Shown here in pieces: positions 42,722 to 51,330 of a DNA stretch of 64,000 bases (positions are counted from its first letter, which is position 1; every line of letters begins with the position of its first letter). The notes below the pieces were generated by a model that did not search any database, was not told where the DNA came from, and worked only from the letters and a program-made list of their open reading frames with translations. The translations under genes and the position numbers were made by a program. This stretch comes from Cerasicoccus frondis (GTDB lineage Bacteria > Verrucomicrobiota > Verrucomicrobiia > Opitutales > Cerasicoccaceae). The stretch covers positions 1 to 64,000 of the forward strand of contig JAVDPC010000010.1 of NCBI GenBank assembly GCA_031296915.1, given 5' to 3'.

Positions 42722-45700
42722 TCAGGGTTCGATGTGAATGGATTTCAGGCGTGCTGGCCACATATCGAGCGTGATAGCACCATTGACAACCGGAACAGGA
42801 TCACCTGTTACGGCATCGGTCACCGTGCCCGCTACAGGTAAGTCGATGGTGACTTGCTCCTTCTCCAGGATGCCGGTGTTAATGATCGCAACCCATGTGC
42901 CTTGATTGGATGTCGAGATAGAGCGCACAACGACTTCAGCGTCCGATGCGGCGCCCTCTTCGACATCACTGGGCAAGGCTGGCAACGCTAGATAATTTGC
43001 GTTGAAATCACGTACGTAGCCAGGGAACCAGCGATTGTAATTATTGGAAGCCAGATAGCCGATGTAGTAAGGATCGCCAAAAGCCACCGCGCGCGCCTCG
43101 CCGATCATGCTGTAGGGGCCGGCATAGTTCACATCGGAAACATAGTAGCCAACGATGGAATCGTTATTCACTAGGAACGATTGTTCGTTCAGGCAATAAT
43201 GTCGGATGGCGGCCAAGCCTGTTCCCATTTCAAAAGAATACCAGGCATCCAGATCGGAGACGGTATAGGGCTGATTAAAGGTATACGTTTGCAGTACGCC
43301 ATCGTTGTTCAGGTAGTTCTCAGGGTCGGCCCACGGAACGGAGTGTATCCACTCCTCCCAGCCATAGTATCCCTGCCGGCTCAATAAAGCAGTCTTATGA
43401 ATCTGGTTCGCAAGTGCATCAGTGTATGACATGCTGGAATTGACCAGGCCCACCCAGGCATCGGGATCATCGGTAACGACTCTCGGGTGCGTGCTCAGCC
43501 GAGCGCCCGCCTCCAGATAATCCCGCGTCAAGAGAACGACGGCGTCCTGGTTCACATTGGTGCGAAGGTGGTTCGCAAAGTATTGCAAGAAGGCTTTGCG
43601 CTTATCCATCCACCATGCGTAGTAGCTTTCCAGCAGTGTGGAGTTGGACTCCAAGTCCATGCGTGAAACAGCTACACCGCCATTCGCTTCGGACGCAAAA
43701 CGTGCACGGGTAGCATCGCTGAAGCTAATGGGCATATGACTGGGACGAGGTCGAAGCCAGACGCCGGCGAACTCAGTGGCGTGCGTGTTAAACGGCGCCT
43801 GGTTATCGAAAAAGTTGCCCAGATTATGCCCGTTGATGGAGCCTGCGGTTACGGGAATCGTCTGGATGACCGGCGTTCCACCATCTTCAATCCAACCGAC
43901 AATCAAGCCTTCCTGTGCCTCGGTCAGCGGACTGGCGGCCCGAACAGCCAGGTAACGCTGCTGCGGCGTGATCGCATCTTGCGGCGCAAGATTGATGTCT
44001 CGCGTCCAAACGGAGCCAGATCCATTTTGTGAATTCGTGATAAAGTTTAATTCGCCTTCCTGAATTGCGCCAGCAGGAACCGTGGAGCCTGAAAATCCAG
44101 TTGGACTGCTGTGCCAGTATAGCGCCTGATAAGGCGAAGCAGGGCCCGCACGATAAGGTGTGGAGCGGGTCCAGGTTTGCGTAATCCGGACGTTCTGCCA
44201 ATTTGCACCGAAGTCGATGTACCCCCATTGATTGGCCGAAGAGTTGTAGATCCATGTAAACGTAGGGTCCACTGGCGTCGGACGATTGCCGTCCTTAATG
44301 TCGTCTATCGTGCACTCAAGTACTCGAGCAAAATCCGTGTAAGTATCAGGGTCCGTAATATCCACGTTGAAATTTTCGCACCACGGGATGTTCACGTAGG
44401 TATTGCCGCCAGACAATGTTTCTGCCCGCTTCTCTGCACCAAGCCCTGCCGTGCCGCCCGCATACTCGTAATACGGCATGACATCGAGGCCGTAGCCGCC
44501 GTCCGTCAGGCGATGCAGGATCTGTTCCCACCGATTATCAAACGAAGGCTTCACATACCAGCTGGCGTATTTCGAACTGTCAAAGCCCTGATTGTGCCCG
44601 AACTCCATCAAGTCCTTGCAGAAGGTATTCATCCCGAGGAACTTCATGAGCCGGGCCTTATATTCGTAGAAATCAATGTCATCCGTAACACCAGCAGGCG
44701 TATTGTTGATGCAGCTGTCTGACATTTCTTCGCGCCAGAACAAGTGGCGCTTGGGCAGGCCTACGGGCAACTGCACTTGCTGAGTGTAGCTCTCCAATGC
44801 AGGGGCCTCATACAGTGCAATGCGCGCTACGGCAGCGCCAGCGGACTTCGGACAATCTTCGTAAGCGTATTGACCGATCATGAGCAAAAACCCGTCTTCA
44901 GGAAAATTATCCCGTGGATATTCCGCATCTCGAGGCTGAAGAATGCCCGGGTAGCGATCATGCAAATGAAAGAGTTGCTCCGCAGTCCGATACTCCAGTG
45001 ATATGCCATATCTCATGGAGTTAGAGTTGCTTTGCTCATACTGCGGATACAGCGCATCCCCCACGGTGGTGCCGGTGTGGAACGTGCGCGTCGTCTCACA
45101 ACCACGATTCATCACAATGAGATTGCGTGGCTGGTCCTCCGGATATTCAAGGACGAGGATATAGGCCTTACCAGCCTCAAGACTGTTCTCACCCAAACGG
45201 TATGCAAAGTAACTTGGGATGCCTCCGCTCACATTGGGCAATACACGGCAACTGCGATCAAGGATCGTTTCGATTTGGCTGACTCCAGCCGAGGACTCAA
45301 TGACCGGATGCGGATCATTCGGATCGCCGCAAATAACCTCATCCACCAGCGTCAACTGTGATAGGTCAAACGCCGTCACCTCGTCCATTGTGAGTGTGGG
45401 CAGTCCGGTGTTTGACCCACCACCACCGTTGCCGCCACCACCGCCACCGGTAGTTTGATAACCGACGAAGGCGATCTCATTGGGCTCGTTGCCTGGCGAG
45501 GTTGGCCCCTTCAGCAGCAGGTATCTACCTTGTGGAATGACCGGGGCGCTATTGGCGTCGACGTCGCGCATCCACTGGCCGGAACCGTCATGCGCATTCG
45601 TATTGAAATTCAATGTATCCTCCGTGACGCCATCATTGACCGCATCGATGTCATCATCCCACCAGAGTTGATCATACGCGGCCCCCGATCCGGTTCGGTA

Positions 45701-46507
45701 CTGGATATACTTCGTCCAGGTTTCCTGAATCCGCCAGTTCGACCAGTCGGGTCCTAGGTCGATGTAGCTCACCTTATTGGCTCCCTCCCAAGTCACCACA
45801 AAAGCATTGTATCCAACGTCCCCACCAACAGGCGCAGTGCCGTTCCAAGTCGGCGGATTCTCCAACGCGCGACCGCCGAAGTTTGAACTGGTTACATTGC
45901 CATAGCCAAGTGGCGTCAGGATGTCAGTCGGCGGAATCGTATACTTGTAGCCGACCATCGCAATTTCACTCGGTTCATTGCCCGGACTGGCTGGGCCTTT
46001 AAGCATTAAATAACGGTTTTGTGGAATCACCGGCGCTGCAGTCGCATCGACATCCTGCATCCATTGACCAGTGCTATCATGTGCCTGTGTGTTGAAATTT
46101 AACGTCGTTTCATTGATACCATCATTGACAGCATCAATATCGTCATCCCACCATAGCTGTGAATAAGCAGCGCCGGAGCCACTACGGAATTGGATATATT
46201 TCGTCCATGTTTGCTCAATGCGCCAATCGGCCCAATCAGCGCCTAGGTCGATGTAGCTGATTTTATTCGCGCCTTCCCAAGTAACTGTGAAGGCATTGTA
46301 ACCAGCGTCGCCTCCGGTGGGAACGACGCCACTCCAGGTTGGCTGAGCATCGAAAGCCGACCCACCAAAATAACTACTCGTTACATTGCCATAGGCAGCA
46401 GGTGTTAGTATGTCCGAGTTCGCCTGCACGCCAAACGGGATAAAAGTGAGAGTAGTAATCAAGGCAGGCGCGAGCATGCCAAAGCAACGTATGAGGAGCC
46501 TTTTCAT
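42722..46507 (-). CDS. Large secreted putative glycosidase with three copies of a beta-rich domain
   Basis: This 1261-residue protein starts with a signal peptide (MKRLLIRCFGMLAPALITTL). Two tandem domains of about 160 residues follow (about 33-195 and 196-355). Each has ILTP..YGNVTSS.FGG, YNAF.VTWEGANK, YIDLG.DW..WRI..TWTKYI, LWWDDDIDAVNDG and RYL.LKGP.SPGNEP. A Gly-rich linker leads to a region of (beta/alpha)8 character from about 420 onward (LPVGLPKRHLFWREEM, FLGMNTFCKDLMEFGHNQG). A third, diverged copy of the domain (IDFGANWQNVRITQTWTR) sits at about 745-880. Then the sequence resumes with GVWLRPRPSHMPISF and AWWMDKRKAFLQYFANHLR, and a C-terminal beta-sandwich ends the protein. The catalytic family was not recognised. 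Confidence 0.65.
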   Translation of the reverse strand: MKRLLIRCFGMLAPALITTLTFIPFGVQANSDILTPAAYGNVTSSYFGGSAFDAQPTWSGVVPTGGDAGYNAFTVTWEGANKISYIDLGADWADWRIEQTWTKYIQFRSGSGAAYSQLWWDDDIDAVNDGINETTLNFNTQAHDSTGQWMQDVDATAAPVIPQNRYLMLKGPASPGNEPSEIAMVGYKYTIPPTDILTPLGYGNVTSSNFGGRALENPPTWNGTAPVGGDVGYNAFVVTWEGANKVSYIDLGPDWSNWRIQETWTKYIQYRTGSGAAYDQLWWDDDIDAVNDGVTEDTLNFNTNAHDGSGQWMRDVDANSAPVIPQGRYLLLKGPTSPGNEPNEIAFVGYQTTGGGGGGNGGGGSNTGLPTLTMDEVTAFDLSQLTLVDEVICGDPNDPHPVIESSAGVSQIETILDRSCRVLPNVSGGIPSYFAYRLGENSLEAGKAYILVLEYPEDQPRNLIVMNRGCETTRTFHTGTTVGDALYPQYEQSNSNSMRYGISLEYRTAEQLFHLHDRYPGILQPRDAEYPRDNFPEDGFLLMIGQYAYEDCPKSAGAAVARIALYEAPALESYTQQVQLPVGLPKRHLFWREEMSDSCINNTPAGVTDDIDFYEYKARLMKFLGMNTFCKDLMEFGHNQGFDSSKYASWYVKPSFDNRWEQILHRLTDGGYGLDVMPYYEYAGGTAGLGAEKRAETLSGGNTYVNIPWCENFNVDITDPDTYTDFARVLECTIDDIKDGNRPTPVDPTFTWIYNSSANQWGYIDFGANWQNVRITQTWTRSTPYRAGPASPYQALYWHSSPTGFSGSTVPAGAIQEGELNFITNSQNGSGSVWTRDINLAPQDAITPQQRYLAVRAASPLTEAQEGLIVGWIEDGGTPVIQTIPVTAGSINGHNLGNFFDNQAPFNTHATEFAGVWLRPRPSHMPISFSDATRARFASEANGGVAVSRMDLESNSTLLESYYAWWMDKRKAFLQYFANHLRTNVNQDAVVLLTRDYLEAGARLSTHPRVVTDDPDAWVGLVNSSMSYTDALANQIHKTALLSRQGYYGWEEWIHSVPWADPENYLNNDGVLQTYTFNQPYTVSDLDAWYSFEMGTGLAAIRHYCLNEQSFLVNNDSIVGYYVSDVNYAGPYSMIGEARAVAFGDPYYIGYLASNNYNRWFPGYVRDFNANYLALPALPSDVEEGAASDAEVVVRSISTSNQGTWVAIINTGILEKEQVTIDLPVAGTVTDAVTGDPVPVVNGAITLDMWPARLKSIHIEP
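43870..44270 (-). repeat. Inserted third copy of the beta-rich domain
   Basis: At the protein level this part repeats the layout of the tandem N-terminal domains: YIDFGANW, ITQTWTRSTPYRAG, LYWHSS, NFITNSQNGSGSVWTRDINL and RYLAVRAA. It is much more diverged than the tandem pair. It interrupts the probable catalytic region, whose strands lie on either side. Confidence 0.55.
45440..46411 (-). repeat. Tandem duplication of about 489 bp within the 1261-residue protein gene
   Basis: The two units start at ATCCTGACGCCA-type codons near 45922 and at ATACTAACACCT near 46411 and encode domains of about 163 residues that agree at most positions. The period is 489 bp, and the DNA is visibly similar between the units (CATCATTGACnGCATC, CATTGGCTnG-type words). 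Confidence 0.75.
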
Positions 46508-46592
46508 AGGGAATAGAGGGGGGGGGATGATGAGGTTTGCGTAAGTAGAGAAAATCGAAGCAGAGCTTCAATTGCACTCGGCTGCAATCGGC

Positions 46593-46913
46593 TTATCCGG
46601 CAATCACAGCTGTAGTTCGTATATCATGTTTCTTTTCTTTTAACTTGCTCTTCATAATTTCATCGAGCGGCCGCATCGATTGAAAAGTGAGAGCGATTCT
46701 ATCATAATAAGTTGTAAGATCCGGAAACTTCGAAAAGTTATTCAGTCGCAATATGATTGATTCGAAAATAGTTATCAGCGTCCGATAAGTGAGCGCAACT
46801 ACCAATACCGCGATGCACGGCCGATTCCCGGGATTCTGATATGAAGATACAAACAGGGATGAGCCATTGAGATTATATTCAGCATTAAACACGTAACCAA
46901 TAGAATACATCAC
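46593..46913 (-). CDS. Doubtful small ORF between two glycan genes
   Basis: A 106-residue frame begins MMYSIGYVFNAEYNLNGSSL and ends KLKEKKHDIRTTAVIAG. It has one hydrophobic stretch (CIAVLVVALTYRTLITIFES). No ribosome site, family match or coherent domain is visible. Its AT-rich surroundings (46508-46943) contain nothing else except a run of G residues near 46516. It may be non-coding, and is listed because it is the only long frame here. Confidence 0.25.
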   Translation of the reverse strand: MMYSIGYVFNAEYNLNGSSLFVSSYQNPGNRPCIAVLVVALTYRTLITIFESIILRLNNFSKFPDLTTYYDRIALTFQSMRPLDEIMKSKLKEKKHDIRTTAVIAG

Positions 46914-46943
46914 TGGGCAGATAGATGTCTCAGCCGACTTGAA

Positions 46944-49121
46944 TCACGAGAATGCTTCGCTGCCAACACGGCATTCAGTTGTCCACAGCCAGGCGCTCAC
47001 CCCTCGTGGATAATAACGGCTGCCGCAGCTCTCGCCTGTGTTGCTCATAATTTGGTCGCACATGGCATCCTTACCGCAAGCAGGTAGGCTTTGCCAGGCA
47101 GCATGTACGCCGTCTCCCCGCTTGGCCACATCATTGATAATATCAGGGAAGAGCGTTCTGATCACATACTGAGCCAAGGCTATCTTGCTGAACCAAGTGT
47201 TATGGCTAGTGCTGCTGATCTTCCAGGCGCCGGTTTCCTGATCGATACAGACACCAGGCTGCAATGATTTCGAGAGATGTGTCTTGAGCATGGAGAGTAA
47301 TTCTACAAAGCGCCCATCCAAGTCCGTGGCATCGTCGTAACCCAAGAACAAGGGATAGGCAAAGCCTTCGATCGCCGGTAGTATTCGCGAGCGATTTCCC
47401 TTCTCAAAAACTGCCGGAAAGAAGCCCGTATCGTGCTCGAATTTTTCGATAATCGAGTTGGCCAGCAGCTTAGAGCTAGTGCGCGCATCGGCAGATGATT
47501 GTACATCACCCAAGCGCGCAAAGGCCCGCTCGAGCAATATCCACGCTCCCAGCGTTTTTACCGAAAGGTATAGGTTGTTACGCGCCTGCCCCAAACTGAC
47601 ATCCAAACTATCGTAGGTCGTGATCTCCGCACCCTGCGCGCCACAGCGACTGCTGTCATGCTTTAAAACGCCGTCCCTCAGTGCAGGGTCTGGATGATCC
47701 CGTAAGCGCATACTTTCGGTACAGGCCATCAGCGTATCATGCTGCGATTCAAGCCACAAAGAATCATCGGCTTTTTCTGCATAGCAAGTTGCGCATAGCA
47801 CCCAATTGAGCAATTGCTCCATCGTCATGTGACTGAAACATCCCTCCAGCCCAACGCATTCATAACTCGAAGTGTGTGGCGGCGAGAAGTTATTCATTAC
47901 CCCCATGTCGTGCGTGAAGGAAATGCCGCCAGCCACATATCGCTCAGAACCAACAGGCCCCACGCGGATCGTGTCCCTGTAGGCATAACGCTTTGCAAAC
48001 AAGTCCAAAGTATCCCGCACCGCCCATGGGTGCCAGTGCATCTCAAAGAAGAGATGATCCACCGTGAGGTCGAAGGTATTGATCATACGGTATTCACCTT
48101 CATTGACAATCCAGAGCGGCCCATCATTGGTCCACATTAGTTGCGTACTGCCGTAGTAGCTGTGGATTGCCTGCGCCAAGAGAAACTGCTGATCAGCATC
48201 CAGCCCGGATTCCTTCAACTCCTGATCCCGTGCTGCAGCAATTTCTTGGCGCCGTGTAAAATTGGATGCACCCTCAAGCAGCACATCACCTAGGTCGCTA
48301 AAGAACCTCGTGTAAGCATAGATCGACTCAATACCGGCCGTAATCTCGCCATCCTGGTAGAAGCCCAATGTGATCGGGAACGCCACCTTTTCCCCAACAG
48401 ACACGCGAAAGATCAATGCCGCATCGCCACCGATCAGATGCAGACCACGGCTATCCATAATCTTCGGATTAAAAATATCAAAACCCTGACGCATTTCCGC
48501 CGGCGCATCCGTAGCATAGCCAAACTGATTGCCGATGGCGAAACCCGTTAAAGCGATTCCCGCATCATTCAGTGGCCTTTGCGGATGATCCTTGCTGCCG
48601 ATGCCAAACATCAACTCAACCACGTAGTCGCCGCATCGATTGTCATACTCAATCATGGCCGAAATTGATGGCGCCAAGTATCGCCGCGCTTCTTCGCGCG
48701 TCATATGCCGCGGGTCAGGCACGCGCTCGTAGGGCGTGAGGATACTGAAAGTAAAGCGCTCGCAATCAGCACGCCACGCATCACTGGCCGCGCGCAGCGT
48801 GCGCTTAAAATCCCGCTCATCGATCAGTCGATAAGGATGCTCAGTATTTCCCTGCGCTACATTAAACTGATCAGTATAATTACTCACGGCAGACTGCGGC
48901 GCTTCGAAGAATGGCAGCATTTGCCACTGAGAGACAACACCCTCTGCATCGGCGCCTTCCTCCGCTCTAAGCACCCGATACCCGACATAGACGTTTTGCT
49001 TCACTTGCTCGGGACGACACAGCGACTGTCCGAACCCGCCAGATTGCCGAATCAACCCAACATTAAAAGATGCAAATGCGCCAAATGGCGCATGCTGTGA
49101 ATGATAGTTCTGATAAATCAT
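46944..49121 (-). CDS. GH52 beta-xylosidase
   Basis: This 725-residue enzyme matches GH52 along its length. It starts HSQHAPFGAFASFNVGL, has WIVNEGEYRMINTFDLTVD with the nucleophile Glu in the NEGEY motif at about 341-343, GGISFTHDMGVMNNFSPPH and GCFSHMTMEQLLNWVLCA. TTYDSLDVSLGQARNNLYL follows, with the acid/base Asp at about 504, and then WKISSTSHNTWFSKI and YYPRGVSAWLW. GH52 enzymes release xylose from xylo-oligosaccharides with retention. No signal peptide is present, so it acts in the cytoplasm on imported oligomers. It follows the GH92-like gene (130 bp) in the same direction. Confidence 0.92.
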   Translation of the reverse strand: MIYQNYHSQHAPFGAFASFNVGLIRQSGGFGQSLCRPEQVKQNVYVGYRVLRAEEGADAEGVVSQWQMLPFFEAPQSAVSNYTDQFNVAQGNTEHPYRLIDERDFKRTLRAASDAWRADCERFTFSILTPYERVPDPRHMTREEARRYLAPSISAMIEYDNRCGDYVVELMFGIGSKDHPQRPLNDAGIALTGFAIGNQFGYATDAPAEMRQGFDIFNPKIMDSRGLHLIGGDAALIFRVSVGEKVAFPITLGFYQDGEITAGIESIYAYTRFFSDLGDVLLEGASNFTRRQEIAAARDQELKESGLDADQQFLLAQAIHSYYGSTQLMWTNDGPLWIVNEGEYRMINTFDLTVDHLFFEMHWHPWAVRDTLDLFAKRYAYRDTIRVGPVGSERYVAGGISFTHDMGVMNNFSPPHTSSYECVGLEGCFSHMTMEQLLNWVLCATCYAEKADDSLWLESQHDTLMACTESMRLRDHPDPALRDGVLKHDSSRCGAQGAEITTYDSLDVSLGQARNNLYLSVKTLGAWILLERAFARLGDVQSSADARTSSKLLANSIIEKFEHDTGFFPAVFEKGNRSRILPAIEGFAYPLFLGYDDATDLDGRFVELLSMLKTHLSKSLQPGVCIDQETGAWKISSTSHNTWFSKIALAQYVIRTLFPDIINDVAKRGDGVHAAWQSLPACGKDAMCDQIMSNTGESCGSRYYPRGVSAWLWTTECRVGSEAFS

Positions 49122-49251
49122 AAATCTACAATCGGTCCAATTGGAAGAAGAAAGCGAATGACTTGAAAATACGTTGTGTTGCCCTCATACACGGTCAAGG
49201 TTTCGCCCCTTTACCGGCAGCTCTTCTGGTATGAGCATTCTCACCGGAGCC

Positions 49252-51276
49252 TTAGCGCTGATTCAGCAAATCAGCATGCTCAACTAAGCAAGAGCCTGCA
49301 GCACTGCTTTGCCCATGATGCAATTGGATTGGCTTTGCGGCAACGGGGTTATGTATCGTCGCGGCTGGCATAAGGGGATCGATGCGGACGTAATCCGATC
49401 GCCCTGGACAATACGGATAGAGCCCTAGACTCGACAGCACATACCAAGAAGACATTTCGCCGTTATCCTCATCTCCAGGAAAATGATCTGATCCGTAGAG
49501 CTCCGTTAAAACGCGATGCACCCAGTGCTGTGTTTTCTCGGGCTGGCCCATCAAGGCATACAAATATAAGTAGGCATGAACCGGTTGATTGGAATGCGCA
49601 TATTGACCAAAGCCAGCCAGCGCCATTTCCGTCATCTCGTGGATCTCCATGTCATAAGAGCCAACCGAGAAACGCGGCGCGATGCTTAGCATCTCATCCA
49701 ATTTGGCGCAAAGCGCATCATGGCCGCCAAATAGTTCCGCGAGACCGCGCGGATCATGCGGCACGTGAAACGTCCATTGCCAAGGTCCGCCTTCGATGTA
49801 AGGTCCGCCCCACTCATACGGATCAAACGAGGCGCTCCACGCTCCATCCGCATTTCGCCCACGCATGAATCCAAAATCGGAGTCAAAGACGCGACGGTAA
49901 TTCTGTGAACGCTGCAATAGGTGCTCAGCTTTTTCAGGGTGGTTCAAATGCGCCGCCACTTTCGATACACAATAATCATTATAGCAAAAGTCCAACGTGC
50001 TCGCGACTGCATAGGGATAACGGTCTGCGGGCAGATAGCCCAATTGATCATAGACCTCCAGCCCGTCTCTCCCATACATGCCAGTGCTGTTTCCGGTACT
50101 AGTATTTTTCCAGATGTACTGGAACGCTTCCTCCACTGGCCAGTTGGTGACGCCCTTGGCGACTGCATCGGCGACAACCGCGTCAAAGTGAGTTCCGATC
50201 ATGCAATTACGCAATTTGTAGGTCGGCCAGCGCGGCGCCCAATCGACGTCACGGCAAAGATTCAACCATCCATTCAGAATGTCCGTCAACTTATCGGGAT
50301 AAACCAGCGCAAGCAGTGGATAAACGGTGCGAAAGACATCCCAAAATCCACTATCTGTACACAGCGGACCAGTATCGATAGAGCCACTAAACGGGCTGTA
50401 GTGAATGCGACGCTCTTGCTCATCGTATTCATCCAGCATGCGCGGAAAGAGCAAGGCGCGATACAAGCACGAATAGAACGTCTTGCATTGATCCTCATCT
50501 ACCGGTTCTATTTCGATGCGTCCCAGATAGCGGTTCCATTCATCAGCAGACTCTGCGGCAATCTGATCTCTCGCCTTATCCGCTAATTCGCGTTCGTAAT
50601 TGATGACGGCCTGCGCGATGCTGATGAACGATCCGGACAGATCCAGTTCAACGCGCTCGACATCATCGGCAAACTCCAACACGCCGCCATCGTTCAAGCG
50701 GTGAAAATGCACGGGGTCTGGATCAGCAATTCCCAGCAAATGCAATACATAGCCTGCAGGCAAAGTGGCGTCAGATTCTTTGCATATAAACTTAAGCGCG
50801 CGATGTTCCCCTACCGTTTCCAACGCGCAATGATGATCTTCCGAAGCCGAAATCTTGAGTTTGATGCGCTCACTCTTATTTCGCTTGATGCAGAGCCTCG
50901 CACCACGCCTAGTCGGAACAAGCTCAAACTCCAGGCCATAACGCAGCAACGTAGCCTGCATCATGTGAGGCATGAGCGTTGCCTGATCGATCGCCCAACT
51001 CGACGCTAACTCTGAGACGCTTGCTTGCATGCTTCCATGAAATGGCGTCAGCAGCATCGTGGCATAATCGCCGATCCATGGGCTGGGCTGATGCGTCAGC
51101 CGAATGCCTTGCAGCTTGACGTGCGTTGGATGAAAATACCACGGACCTACCGCAGTCTGCAGCGTCCAGTGATGCATTCCCCACGGCAACGCTGCAATCG
51201 GTAACGTGTTCCCCTGCGAATAATCGAACGTCGATGCGGTCCCCTGCAGGACATTGACATAATCAAGCGGCTTCAT
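49252..51276 (-). CDS. GH92-like glycosidase (alpha-mannosidase family) without signal peptide
   Basis: This 674-residue protein follows the GH92 order. It has a beta-sandwich N-domain with QGNTLPIAALPWGMHHW, then PFHGSMQASV and an (alpha/alpha)6 domain. GFGQYAHSNQPVHAYLYLYA, GDEDNGEMSSWYVLSSLGLY (about 601-620) and PGRSDYVRIDPLM come later. GH92 enzymes are Ca-dependent exo-alpha-mannosidases. The N-terminal substrate loops (normally GFSHTHLSG.G) are replaced by GIRLTHQPSPWIGDYA, so a different sugar cannot be excluded. The absence of a signal peptide fits its pairing with the equally signal-less GH52 enzyme. It follows the GH39-like secreted gene by 54 bp and precedes GH52. Confidence 0.8.
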   Translation of the reverse strand: MKPLDYVNVLQGTASTFDYSQGNTLPIAALPWGMHHWTLQTAVGPWYFHPTHVKLQGIRLTHQPSPWIGDYATMLLTPFHGSMQASVSELASSWAIDQATLMPHMMQATLLRYGLEFELVPTRRGARLCIKRNKSERIKLKISASEDHHCALETVGEHRALKFICKESDATLPAGYVLHLLGIADPDPVHFHRLNDGGVLEFADDVERVELDLSGSFISIAQAVINYERELADKARDQIAAESADEWNRYLGRIEIEPVDEDQCKTFYSCLYRALLFPRMLDEYDEQERRIHYSPFSGSIDTGPLCTDSGFWDVFRTVYPLLALVYPDKLTDILNGWLNLCRDVDWAPRWPTYKLRNCMIGTHFDAVVADAVAKGVTNWPVEEAFQYIWKNTSTGNSTGMYGRDGLEVYDQLGYLPADRYPYAVASTLDFCYNDYCVSKVAAHLNHPEKAEHLLQRSQNYRRVFDSDFGFMRGRNADGAWSASFDPYEWGGPYIEGGPWQWTFHVPHDPRGLAELFGGHDALCAKLDEMLSIAPRFSVGSYDMEIHEMTEMALAGFGQYAHSNQPVHAYLYLYALMGQPEKTQHWVHRVLTELYGSDHFPGDEDNGEMSSWYVLSSLGLYPYCPGRSDYVRIDPLMPAATIHNPVAAKPIQLHHGQSSAAGSCLVEHADLLNQR

Positions 51277-51330
51277 GGTTTGGAATAGTTCAGTTGAATA
51301 TGCTACTGGCTACATGATCGCTGTGGCCCC

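Noticed and set aside
45455..45757. Plus-strand frame over the tandem domains
   Set aside because: It is antisense to a well-supported secreted protein and reflects the repeated DNA only.
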